Source of the DNA: an uncultured Ruminococcus sp.
GTDB lineage: Bacteria; Bacillota; Clostridia; Oscillospirales; Ruminococcaceae
DNA: 64,000 nt
NCBI GenBank assembly: GCA_902762785.1
Contig: CACWPL010000024.1
Location: forward strand, 61,810-125,809
Direction: 5' to 3'
The translations under genes and the position numbers were made by a program. The notes beneath the pieces are model-generated. The model had not been told where the DNA came from. It made no database searches and was given only the letters and a program-made list of their open reading frames with translations. Below, one piece after another: positions 16,249-23,659 of this stretch (the first letter of the stretch is position 1; every line of letters starts with the position of its first letter).

Positions 16249-16303
16249 AGTATACTGTATGTATATGATAAACATGTGATAATTGTGTGATAGTTCTGTG
16301 ATA
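16249..16303 (-). promoter_or_regulatory. -10 box and four 11-bp iterated boxes of small RNA copy 2
   Basis: TATACT (minus, 16254-16249) lacks a -35. Upstream lie TATGATA (plus, 16264) and TGTGATA at 16275, 16286 and 16297, exactly 11 bp apart. The nearest box ends nine bases from the -10, as in copy 1. This spacing is typical of OmpR/PhoB-family activator sites. Confidence 0.55.
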
Positions 16304-16334
16304 ACGTGAAAAGATCATATCACGCCGGGGATCC

Positions 16335-17807
16335 TCACTTTTCGCCGCTGCGGGGACGTTTTTTCTCCGGCGTTCCCGTCCGCAGGAGGAACCAGAACAC
16401 CGACCCCTCGCCGAGCTTCGAGCGCACGCCGAAGGGACATCCGTGCATCTTCAGGATCGCCTTGACGATCGAGAGGCCAAGGCCGGTGCCGACCACCTCG
16501 CGCTTGTGATTCTCGCTGCGGTAGTATTTGTCGAAGATCTTCTGGATCTTGTCCTCCTCGATGCCGTCGCCGGTGTCGCGCACCTCGATGCGCACGCCCT
16601 CGGGGCAGTTGACCTGCGTCACGAAGACCTGCTTGTCGGCGCCGGTGTAGTTGATGGCGTTGTTGATGAGGTTGCAGACGACGCGCTCCATCTTCCCGGG
16701 GTCGCACACGACCTCCGCGGGCTCGTCCGGCGTGAAGGTGATGTGGTAGCCCATGCGCTCGGAGATGCCCTTATAGCGCGTGATGATGTCCGTGAGCCAG
16801 ACGGTGACGTCGAGCGTCTCCGGCTCGAGCTTCTGGGAGCCGTTCTCGAGCTTGGAGAGGTCGAGGATGTCGCTGACGAGGGCGGTCAGGCGGTCGGTCT
16901 CGTCGATGATGATGTTGAGGTGCGCCTCCCGCTTGACGGGGTCGTTGCCGGAGAGGTCGCGGATCATCTCGGCGTAGGCCTTGAGCATGGTCAGCGGTGT
17001 GCGGAGGTCGTGGGAGACGTTCGCGATGAGGTCGCGCTGCATCATGTCCGCCTTGGAGATCTCCTGCTCGGCGTAGGTGAGGGCGCGGGCGAGCTCATCG
17101 ACCTCGCGGCAGCTCCCGCCCTCGAAGCGTGTGGTGTAGTCGCCGTGTGCCATGCGCTTGGCGGATTCGGTGATGCGCGTGATGGGGACGGAGATGTGCT
17201 TGGAGATGATGTAGGAGATGCCGCATCCGATCAGCAGCACGAGCACGCTGTAGAGCAGGATCATCCGCTTGAGCACGCGGCTCGTGGCGTCGACCGGCTC
17301 TAAGATCGTATTGATGAAGATGCACCCCTGGACATCGTCCTTGGTGCCGAGGACATAGCCGACGAGGAGCGTCTCGCGCCCGATCTTCTCATCGAAGACA
17401 CGCAGACAGATGCTGCCGTCCTCGCTGGCATCGAGCGCCTCGACGAACTCGAGGAGGCGGCTGTCGTGGCCGTGGATGAGGCAGCGGTTGTCCATGACGT
17501 CGCGGTGATAGGGGAGACGCTGGCGCGAGTCATAGAGGGAGATGCACATTTGGTCGGAGACGGCTGCGGTGGAGAGCTTTTCCTTGAAGGTCTCGATGCT
17601 GTCGGAGCGGTAGCTCTCGACGAGCTCGAGGGCGGCACGCTGCGTGTCGCGGATCTTGAAGCGGAAATAGAACTTCTCGAGCAGCACGACCTCGAAGAGC
17701 CACAGGAGCCACGCGATGATGACCGTGAAGATCACGAAGCTCGCGGCGAGGCGCCCGCGCAGGGGCGTCCGGCACCGGAAACGGTGCATGAGACCTTTAA
17801 GTCGCAT
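16335..17807 (-). CDS. sensor histidine kinase
   Basis: This 490-residue membrane kinase has membrane spans near residues 22-42 and 190-212 that flank an extracytoplasmic sensor region. A HAMP segment follows (ISVPITRITESAKRMAHGDY), then the phospho-accepting histidine in NVSHDLRTPLTM (about 267). The ATPase domain has NLINNAINYT, RDTGDGIEED and GTGLGLSI boxes. It should phosphorylate the response regulator encoded just upstream, whose 3' end it overlaps by 11 bases. The stimulus is unknown. A candidate small RNA lies immediately downstream on the same strand. Confidence 0.93.
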   Translation of the reverse strand: MRLKGLMHRFRCRTPLRGRLAASFVIFTVIIAWLLWLFEVVLLEKFYFRFKIRDTQRAALELVESYRSDSIETFKEKLSTAAVSDQMCISLYDSRQRLPYHRDVMDNRCLIHGHDSRLLEFVEALDASEDGSICLRVFDEKIGRETLLVGYVLGTKDDVQGCIFINTILEPVDATSRVLKRMILLYSVLVLLIGCGISYIISKHISVPITRITESAKRMAHGDYTTRFEGGSCREVDELARALTYAEQEISKADMMQRDLIANVSHDLRTPLTMLKAYAEMIRDLSGNDPVKREAHLNIIIDETDRLTALVSDILDLSKLENGSQKLEPETLDVTVWLTDIITRYKGISERMGYHITFTPDEPAEVVCDPGKMERVVCNLINNAINYTGADKQVFVTQVNCPEGVRIEVRDTGDGIEEDKIQKIFDKYYRSENHKREVVGTGLGLSIVKAILKMHGCPFGVRSKLGEGSVFWFLLRTGTPEKKRPRSGEK

Positions 17808-18495
17808 CGGGGTCGAACTTGTAGCCGAGACCGCGGAGGGTCACGATGTAGGTGCGGTATTCGCCGAGGGAGCCGCGGAGCATCTTGATGTGGGTATCGA
17901 CGGTACGGTCATCGCCGAAGAAATCGTAGCCCCAGACGGCCTCGAGCAGCTTGTCGCGGGAGAGCGCGAGGCCCTTGTTGCGCACGAGGTAGAAGAGGAG
18001 GTCGTACTCCTTGGGGGTCATGGAGGCCTTGTGTCCGTCGACGTAGACCTCGCGGCCGGCCAGGTCGATCTCGAGGCCGCCGAAGACGAGGCGTTCGTTC
18101 TGTGCGGGCGCCTGTGCGGCGGCTGCGGCGGCGGCAGCGCTCCGGGCGAGCACGGCCTTGACGCGCGCCATCAGCTCCTTGGGCGAGAAGGGCTTGACGA
18201 CGTAATCGTCCGCACCGATCTCGAAGCCGAAGAGCTTGTCATACTCCTCGCCGCGGGCGGAGAGCATGATGATCGGGATGTCCTTGTGGCGCTTGATCTC
18301 CTTGCTGGCGGAATAGCCGTCGAGCTTGGGCATCATGACGTCCATGATGATGAGGTCATAGTCGTTGCTGCGGCACTTCTCGACCGCCTCCATGCCGTTC
18401 GAGGCCTCGTCGACCTCGTATTCCTCAAATTCTGCATATTCGCGCACGACCGCGCGGATGTTCACCTCATCGTCAACGATCAGGAGCTTGCTCAT
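17797..18495 (-). CDS. OmpR/PhoB-family response regulator
   Basis: This 232-residue regulator has a receiver domain (DDE at residues 8-10, phospho-Asp in IIMDVMMPKLDG near 51, conserved Lys in VVKPFSPKEL) and a C-terminal winged-helix DNA-binding domain (TPKEYDLLFYLVRNKG, VDTHIKMLRGSLG). The linker is an unusual run of eight alanines (SAAAAAAAAQAP). The ATG at 18495 follows a GGAAG ribosome site. It is cotranscribed with the kinase. OmpR-family proteins bind direct repeats about 11 bp apart, so it is a natural candidate activator of the small RNA genes. Confidence 0.93.
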   Translation of the reverse strand: MSKLLIVDDEVNIRAVVREYAEFEEYEVDEASNGMEAVEKCRSNDYDLIIMDVMMPKLDGYSASKEIKRHKDIPIIMLSARGEEYDKLFGFEIGADDYVVKPFSPKELMARVKAVLARSAAAAAAAAQAPAQNERLVFGGLEIDLAGREVYVDGHKASMTPKEYDLLFYLVRNKGLALSRDKLLEAVWGYDFFGDDRTVDTHIKMLRGSLGEYRTYIVTLRGLGYKFDPDAT

Positions 18496-18580
18496 GGGGA
18501 TGACACTTCCTTTCTCATGCCGCAGGGCGCCGCCGCACAGCGAGACGGCCGGCATGTCCTGCGTACTTCGGTATATTTGT

Positions 18581-18609
18581 ATTATAACAGATTTTTTTGG
18601 ATCTTGCAA
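18581..18609 (-). promoter_or_regulatory. promoter of the two-component operon
   Basis: Minus strand TTGCAA (18609-18604), 17-base spacer, TATAAT (18586-18581). Confidence 0.75.
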
Positions 18610-18735
18610 GCGTTCGTGAAAAGTTCTGTGGAAAAAGAGGACGGCGGACATTTTGATCATATCGTCTGCGTCACGGAAAACCACGCGCCAGGCCGTCAGA
18701 AAACTGTGCAGACTGCCGGAAGATCGGCGGGACGG

Positions 18736-18764
18736 TTGCATTTTGGGGCGATGTGTGCTATAAT
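18736..18764 (+). promoter_or_regulatory. promoter of the CapA-like lipoprotein gene
   Basis: TTGCAT (18736-18741), 17-base spacer ending TGC, TATAAT (18759-18764). It faces away from the two-component promoter in a 353-base gap that holds nothing else recognisable. Confidence 0.75.
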
Positions 18765-18848
18765 GAAGGATATGATGCTTTTGCGGAGGACGTCCCTCCG
18801 TTCGACGTTCGCGCACCTGCGCGTGATACCAAAGAAAGGGATACCATC

Positions 18849-20156
18849 ATGACGAATGTCCAGAAGATCGGATGCGTCTGCACCGCCCTGCTGCTCACAG
18901 CACTGACGGGATGCGGCGGCATCTCCCAGAACGACCCGAACTACGCTTCCGGCGACTCGGTGCTCGAGACCATCGCGACCGTGCCGCGTGAGGGCGAGAC
19001 GACTGCCGTGCAGGACGACCCGCTCGACCCCTCCGACGATCCGTTCGGCGAGACCCTCCCCGAGGAGACCGAGGCCGCCGGCGGCAGCGGCACCATCCAC
19101 TTCCTCGCCGTGGGCGATGACCTGCTCCACACCCGCGTCTACCAGTCCGCCGCGGCCCATGCGGAGGACGGCGAGGACTACAATTTCTACTACTGCTACC
19201 AGGGCGTGGCCGACCGCGTCGAGGAGGCGGACCTGGCCTTCATCAACCAGGAGACCGTCATCTGCAACGGCGAATACGAGGTCTGCGGCTCCAACCTGAA
19301 CTTCTGCTCGCCGGACGAGCTGGGGTATCAGCTCATCGACATCGGCTTCGACATCTTCAACCTCTCCAATAACCACATCCTCGACAAGGGCGCCGACGGC
19401 ATGCGCGCGTGCCTTGACTACTGGGATGCCCGCGTCGCCGAGAACGACGGCCTCATCGTCGAGGGCGTCTACCGCGACTACCAGGACATGTTCGACTACC
19501 GCACCACCGAGGTCAACGGCGTCACCGTCGGCGTCCTCGGCTACACCGACCATACCAACGGCTACTCCCTCCCCGCCACCTCCGAGATGGAGATCCCCTA
19601 TCTGAATCAGACCGACCTCATCGAGCGCCAGATCAAGGAGCTGTCCGAGCAGGTGGACTGCGTGGTCGTCTCCGCGCACTGGGGCGTCGAGGACACGCAC
19701 ACCGTCAGTGAGGACGTCAAGTCCATCGCCAAGAAGATGATCGAGTGGGGCGCCGACGTCATCATCGGCACCGGCCCGCATACCCTCCAGACCATGGAGT
19801 ACATCGACAGGAGCGACGGCACACAGGGCTTCGTCTACTATTCGCTGGGCAACTTCATCTCTGGCCAGACCGACAGCTTCAACATGGTCGGCGGCATGGC
19901 GCTCTTCGACATCGTCAAGGAGAACGGCGTCACCACCATCGAGACCCCCCAGCTCACCCCCATCATCACGCAGTACGAGACCGGCTCGCTCAACGACGTC
20001 CGCGTCATCCCGTACTATGACTACACCGACGACCTCATCGCCGCCCATGGCCTGCCGTATTCCCCCTGGGGCACGGCCAAGACCTGGAGCCGCAGCGTCA
20101 TCGAGACCATCATCGAGAACAATGTCCCCGAGGAATATCGCCGCCTGACCAGGTGA
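18849..20156 (+). CDS. CapA-family (PGA_cap) lipoprotein
   Basis: This 435-residue lipoprotein has the lipobox LTALTGCGG (lipidated C22), an acidic Thr-rich linker to about residue 80, and a CapA-like metallophosphatase-fold domain. Marks include AVGDDLLHTRVY, INQETVIC, FNLSNNHILDKG, VVSAHWGVED, GTGPHTLQ and YSLGNFISGQ. CapA proteins take part in poly-gamma-glutamate capsule handling, but many relatives have other, unknown surface roles. No capB or capC partner is nearby. The ATG at 18849 follows AAAGGG. A terminator follows the gene. Confidence 0.88.
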   Translation: MTNVQKIGCVCTALLLTALTGCGGISQNDPNYASGDSVLETIATVPREGETTAVQDDPLDPSDDPFGETLPEETEAAGGSGTIHFLAVGDDLLHTRVYQSAAAHAEDGEDYNFYYCYQGVADRVEEADLAFINQETVICNGEYEVCGSNLNFCSPDELGYQLIDIGFDIFNLSNNHILDKGADGMRACLDYWDARVAENDGLIVEGVYRDYQDMFDYRTTEVNGVTVGVLGYTDHTNGYSLPATSEMEIPYLNQTDLIERQIKELSEQVDCVVVSAHWGVEDTHTVSEDVKSIAKKMIEWGADVIIGTGPHTLQTMEYIDRSDGTQGFVYYSLGNFISGQTDSFNMVGGMALFDIVKENGVTTIETPQLTPIITQYETGSLNDVRVIPYYDYTDDLIAAHGLPYSPWGTAKTWSRSVIETIIENNVPEEYRRLTR

Positions 20157-20162
20157 CGCACC

Positions 20163-20192
20163 GCCCCCTCCCGCCCGGAGGGGGCATTTTTC
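20163..20192 (+). terminator. terminator of the CapA-like gene
   Basis: GCCCCCTCC pairs with GGAGGGGGC, followed by ATTTTT. Confidence 0.8.
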
Positions 20193-20417
20193 GTCCCTCC
20201 GGCGCATTTTCCACTTTTCCCTCCCACATGTGGAAAAGCGGGGACGTGAGCGTGCCTTAAAGGGTGTTTTAAGGTTTTGTGGGTATACTGTGAACAAAGG
20301 ACAAAAGTGCCGCCGTTCACAAAAAGTACATACTATGTCTAAAGAATGATAATTTGTGGAAAGCCCATAAATACCCGCACGGGATCTGTGGATTCTGTAA
20401 ATTTTTCTGAAAAGGTA
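20193..20417. other. non-coding gap with several small hairpins
   Basis: Three stems are visible: TTTTCCAC/GTGGAAAA (20207-20237), CCTTAAA/TTTAAGG followed by TTTTG (20255-20278), and TGTGAAC/GTTCACA (20289-20321). No supported gene or known RNA was seen. It may hold regulatory DNA for the scaffoldin cluster. Confidence 0.3.
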
Positions 20418-20446
20418 TTTACTTTTTTTCGTGATCGATATATAAT
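20418..20446 (+). promoter_or_regulatory. upstream promoter of the scaffoldin cluster
   Basis: TTTACT (20418-20423), 17-base spacer, TATAAT (20441-20446). No gene with a ribosome site lies between it and the second promoter, so it probably gives a leader of about 315 bases. Confidence 0.6.
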
Positions 20447-20592
20447 GAAGAGTGTTAGGAACATTTGGGCAAGTGGACAGGTGCTGAGGACCGTCTCTGT
20501 GGAGAATGGGCGTAAGTTTCAACGGGATCTGACATGTTGCACAAAAGAGGTAATAAGTTTTTTACATCTCACACAAAATGTTATGATCGCTC

Positions 20593-20621
20593 TTGACTTA
20601 TGTGATATTTTGTCCTATAAT
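20593..20621 (+). promoter_or_regulatory. proximal promoter of the scaffoldin cluster
   Basis: TTGACT (20593-20598), 17-base spacer, TATAAT (20616-20621), giving a leader of about 140 bases before the ScaC-like gene. Confidence 0.8.
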
Positions 20622-20767
20622 AACAGTAAGTAGAGGTAGGGCTGGCTGTGTAACGTCTTGCCCCTGCGGATGATATGAGGATATAATTGGAGGAAGTGCG
20701 GCTTCCTTTGGTTATATGACTTTGTATTACTTTTCACTGACCAAAAATAACGAAGGAGGAAAGACAC

Positions 20768-21598
20768 ATGAAGGTAAGGAAGATCGTTGCCGCTATGGCA
20801 GCAATGTCCATGCTGGCAGCGTTTTCGGCGCAGACTGCTTCGGCAGCCGGCGCAGTGACCCTGGCGGCAGAGAAGGTGAACGTAGAGGCGGGCTCTGATT
20901 TCGAGCTCAAGATCAACATCGGGGGGCTCCCGGATACGGGCCTGTCGGTGCTGGAGTTCGCAGTCAAGTATGACAGCTCTAAGATCACCATCAATTCTAT
21001 CGACGCAGGGACCGCCGCGAGCACAGGGGTAGACGCAGCAGAGGTCCTGGAGGGCGTGACCGCGTTCAGCGTGCAGTCCCCCGCAGCAGGCACTTACACC
21101 GTGACCTATTCCACGGGCAAGTCTGACAAGCAGTACTGCATCTCCAAGGAGGGCGACTTCGCCGTGATCAAGGGCTCCGTTCCGGCTGGCACAGCAGCTG
21201 GTGAGTATGCCGTTGAGCTCGTTGCGATCGACCGCGAGACCACCCAGGGCAGCGGCACCAAGAACACCGAGATCGTTGCCGGCTACATCGACGCCAATGA
21301 CGTTGGCACCAAGTACGAGGTGACTGCCACCGCTGGTGCTGTCATCGTAGGCGATGGCGAGACCGACCCGACCCCGACCCAGGGCGGCGACGTTCTGTAC
21401 GGCGACTGCGACGTTGACGGTGACGTTGACATCATGGACGTTATCGCGATCAACAAGGCGATCCTCGGCTCCTATACGCTGAGCCCCCAGGGCAAGATCA
21501 ACGCCGACGTTGACCTCAACCAGGTGATCGACACCACGGATGCACTGAACATCCTGAAGAATGTCGTAAAGCTCGTTGAGCTGCCGGTAAAGTCCTGA
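20768..21598 (+). CDS. scaC: ScaC-like adaptor scaffoldin, one cohesin plus dockerin
   Basis: This secreted 276-residue protein has a signal peptide (about 1-27), one cohesin-type beta-sandwich (about 30-195, with LEFAVKYDSSKITINS and ends in VTATAGAVIVGDG), a short Thr/Pro linker and a dockerin (about 210-276, DCDVDGDVDIMD and DVDLNQVIDTTD loops). The dockerin closely resembles those of the GH10 and GH9 enzymes. It should therefore dock where enzymes dock and offer its own cohesin as an adaptor, as ScaC does in R. flavefaciens. The ATG follows AAGGAGG. Gene symbol is by cluster position and architecture. It opens the scaC-scaA-scaB run. Confidence 0.82.
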   Translation: MKVRKIVAAMAAMSMLAAFSAQTASAAGAVTLAAEKVNVEAGSDFELKINIGGLPDTGLSVLEFAVKYDSSKITINSIDAGTAASTGVDAAEVLEGVTAFSVQSPAAGTYTVTYSTGKSDKQYCISKEGDFAVIKGSVPAGTAAGEYAVELVAIDRETTQGSGTKNTEIVAGYIDANDVGTKYEVTATAGAVIVGDGETDPTPTQGGDVLYGDCDVDGDVDIMDVIAINKAILGSYTLSPQGKINADVDLNQVIDTTDALNILKNVVKLVELPVKS

Positions 21599-21774
21599 TC
21601 GGACCTGCACCCAGCCAAACAAATGACAGCTTATGACGTCATCTCTGTTGTGACATCCTGTTCCTGACCTCTTGCTCAAAAAAGCGACATCTTTTGTTGA
21701 GACACCGATGATCTGCACACCGCAGGCAGCGACAAATGTCTGCAAAACCCATATAAGAAAGGAATTTATTAGTT

Positions 21775-23508
21775 ATGAAGAAGGTAATCTCTGCACTGAC
21801 AGCAGCTGCAATGTGCGCGAGCATGTCTGCTGGCATCATGACGGCTTTCGCCGCTTTCTCCGCTGACAACATGTCCCTGTACCTGAAGGTCGTTGACGAC
21901 TCTTCCGGTAAGGGCGTCATCGACGGCAACACCATCACCTTTAAGTCCGGCGAGACTAACGGTGCTGTGCTGACCCTCCAGGAGTTCATCGACTGCGACG
22001 TGAACGGCGCTCAGATCCAGCAGGTAGGCTCCACCTTTACCACCAACTCCACGAACATCAAGCTCGGGGATCCTGTATCCTACAGCAAGAACTACACCGA
22101 GAAGACCTACACCCTGGCCAACGGCACGACCTTCACGACCGACCTGTTCCCGTGCTGCTTCGGCTGGTGGGACAGCGACTTTGGGGAGTTCAACACCGGC
22201 TCCCAGGCTTCCACTGGTACCAACGCTGATTGGGGCGCTGGCTTCGTCGGCAACGGCGACAACGACATCGTTCTCGTAAACTGGGCGACCAGCTTCGACG
22301 AGACCTGCGGCAGAGACGATTGGAAGACCACCGCAGCCTTCATGGACAGCAAGTCCGACACCCTGCCCTTCTTCCAGTTCACCGCTACCCTCGGCGACCT
22401 GGCTGACGGCACCTATGAGATCACCTTCCTTGATGAGTGGACCCACGGCGAGTTCGGCAAGCAGATCGGTAACTATGTAAACACCGAGGGCAAGTCCTCC
22501 ACCAAGTACGCGCTGACCAAGCACACCGGCATCAAGATCGTTGTTGGTGACGCTACCGAGGAGACTACCCAGGCCACCGAGGCGACCGACAAGCCCACTG
22601 AGGCTCCGACCACTGAGCCTACGACCGCTCCGACCGACAAGCCCACCGACGCTCCGACCCAGCCGGCCACCGGCAGCCAGGAGGAGATCTCCGGCAGAGC
22701 TTGGTACATGAAGGACTATGTCGTTGAGGATCTCGATGCCTTCGCTGCAAAGCCCACCGTTACCTTCCCGATCTACTCCAACGGCGACACCGGTACGTTC
22801 GGCTACTCCGTGACCGTTCTGGCCGATGGCAAGTCCCTGAAGGAGCGCTTCGCGAAGGTCGCTGCAAAGCAGCAGGGCGCCACCAAGCTCTCCGGCTTCG
22901 TGACGAACTACGATGAGTCCATCTTCGGTGCTTCCGAGTCCGAGCAGAAGGGTGACCACATCTTCGCTGACGGCGACACCATCATGACCTTCTCCCTGAC
23001 CATCAAGGATGAGGACATCCAGGCCGCAAAGGCTGCCAAGGCCGAGGGCAAGGAGTACAAGATCGACCTGAGCATGTCTGACCTGACCGTCGGCAACTAC
23101 GCACAGGAGTCCTTCGCTGGCGGCACCGACATCAAGATGATCGGCGCTTCCATCATCCTGGCTTCCGGCGCGTCCGATCCGACCGAGGAGCCCACTGAGG
23201 CTACGACCGACAAGCCCACCGAGCCTCCGACTGAGGGCACGACGGCTCCCGTTACCGGCGACTATCTGTACGGCGACGTAAACGAGAACGGCACTGTTGA
23301 GCTCGTTGACGTTGTAATGCTGAACAGATACCTGACCAAGTACGAGAATCAGGCTCTGACCGCTCGCGCGATCGTTAACGCGAACTGCCTGCGCAACGGC
23401 GAGACGGACGAGGCTACCAAGGCTTCTGACCTGAACGGTAAGGACTCCGTTGAGATCCTGAAGTTCCTGATCGGCTCTGTCAAGACGCTGCCGACTCAGG
23501 CGAAGTAA
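21775..23508 (+). CDS. scaA: ScaA-like scaffoldin, two cohesins plus divergent dockerin
   Basis: This secreted 577-residue protein has a signal peptide (about 1-27), a first cohesin-like domain (about 28-260, divergent, with a CCFGWWDSDFGEF insert), and a Thr/Pro/Glu linker. A second cohesin-like domain (about 303-468) starts WYMKDYVVEDLDAF, and a dockerin covers about 497-577. The second domain is nearly identical to three domains of the next gene. The dockerin is atypical: DVNENGTVELVD is followed by a second half with extra residues (NCLRNGETDEATKAS) before SDLNGKDSVEIL. It should bind the second cohesin type of ScaB. AAAGGAA lies before the ATG. Confidence 0.83.
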   Translation: MKKVISALTAAAMCASMSAGIMTAFAAFSADNMSLYLKVVDDSSGKGVIDGNTITFKSGETNGAVLTLQEFIDCDVNGAQIQQVGSTFTTNSTNIKLGDPVSYSKNYTEKTYTLANGTTFTTDLFPCCFGWWDSDFGEFNTGSQASTGTNADWGAGFVGNGDNDIVLVNWATSFDETCGRDDWKTTAAFMDSKSDTLPFFQFTATLGDLADGTYEITFLDEWTHGEFGKQIGNYVNTEGKSSTKYALTKHTGIKIVVGDATEETTQATEATDKPTEAPTTEPTTAPTDKPTDAPTQPATGSQEEISGRAWYMKDYVVEDLDAFAAKPTVTFPIYSNGDTGTFGYSVTVLADGKSLKERFAKVAAKQQGATKLSGFVTNYDESIFGASESEQKGDHIFADGDTIMTFSLTIKDEDIQAAKAAKAEGKEYKIDLSMSDLTVGNYAQESFAGGTDIKMIGASIILASGASDPTEEPTEATTDKPTEPPTEGTTAPVTGDYLYGDVNENGTVELVDVVMLNRYLTKYENQALTARAIVNANCLRNGETDEATKASDLNGKDSVEILKFLIGSVKTLPTQAK

Positions 23509-23540
23509 ATCGAACGAAGCTACCTCTGATCCAAAGCTGT

Positions 23541-23572
23541 GTTCAGCCGGTCTCCGGCTGAACATGGTTTTG
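23541..23572 (+). terminator. hairpin between scaA and scaB
   Basis: GTTCAGCCGG and CCGGCTGAAC enclose three bases, followed by ATGGTTTTG. The weak T-run suggests partial termination or a 3' end that sets the ratio of the two mRNAs. Confidence 0.5.
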
Positions 23573-23659
23573 ATAGATCGGGGAAGATCCCGCCCGGCAG
23601 CAGGACGAGCCTGCGCCTAGGGATCGCTCCCATACTTTATCAGAAAGGAATTACGCGCA

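Noticed and set aside
16255-16303. Iterated TTATCACA boxes as DnaA boxes of an origin
   Set aside because: The DnaA box needs TTATNCACA; these lack one base, sit in strict 11-bp phase next to a -10 box, and no dnaA, dnaN or AT-rich unwinding region is present.
18849-20156. Capsule biosynthesis locus
   Set aside because: Only a CapA-like protein is present; capB, capC and capE are absent, so capsule synthesis is not supported.
20346-20633. Open frame of 95 codons before the ScaC-like gene
   Set aside because: It spans two promoter sequences and has no ribosome site.
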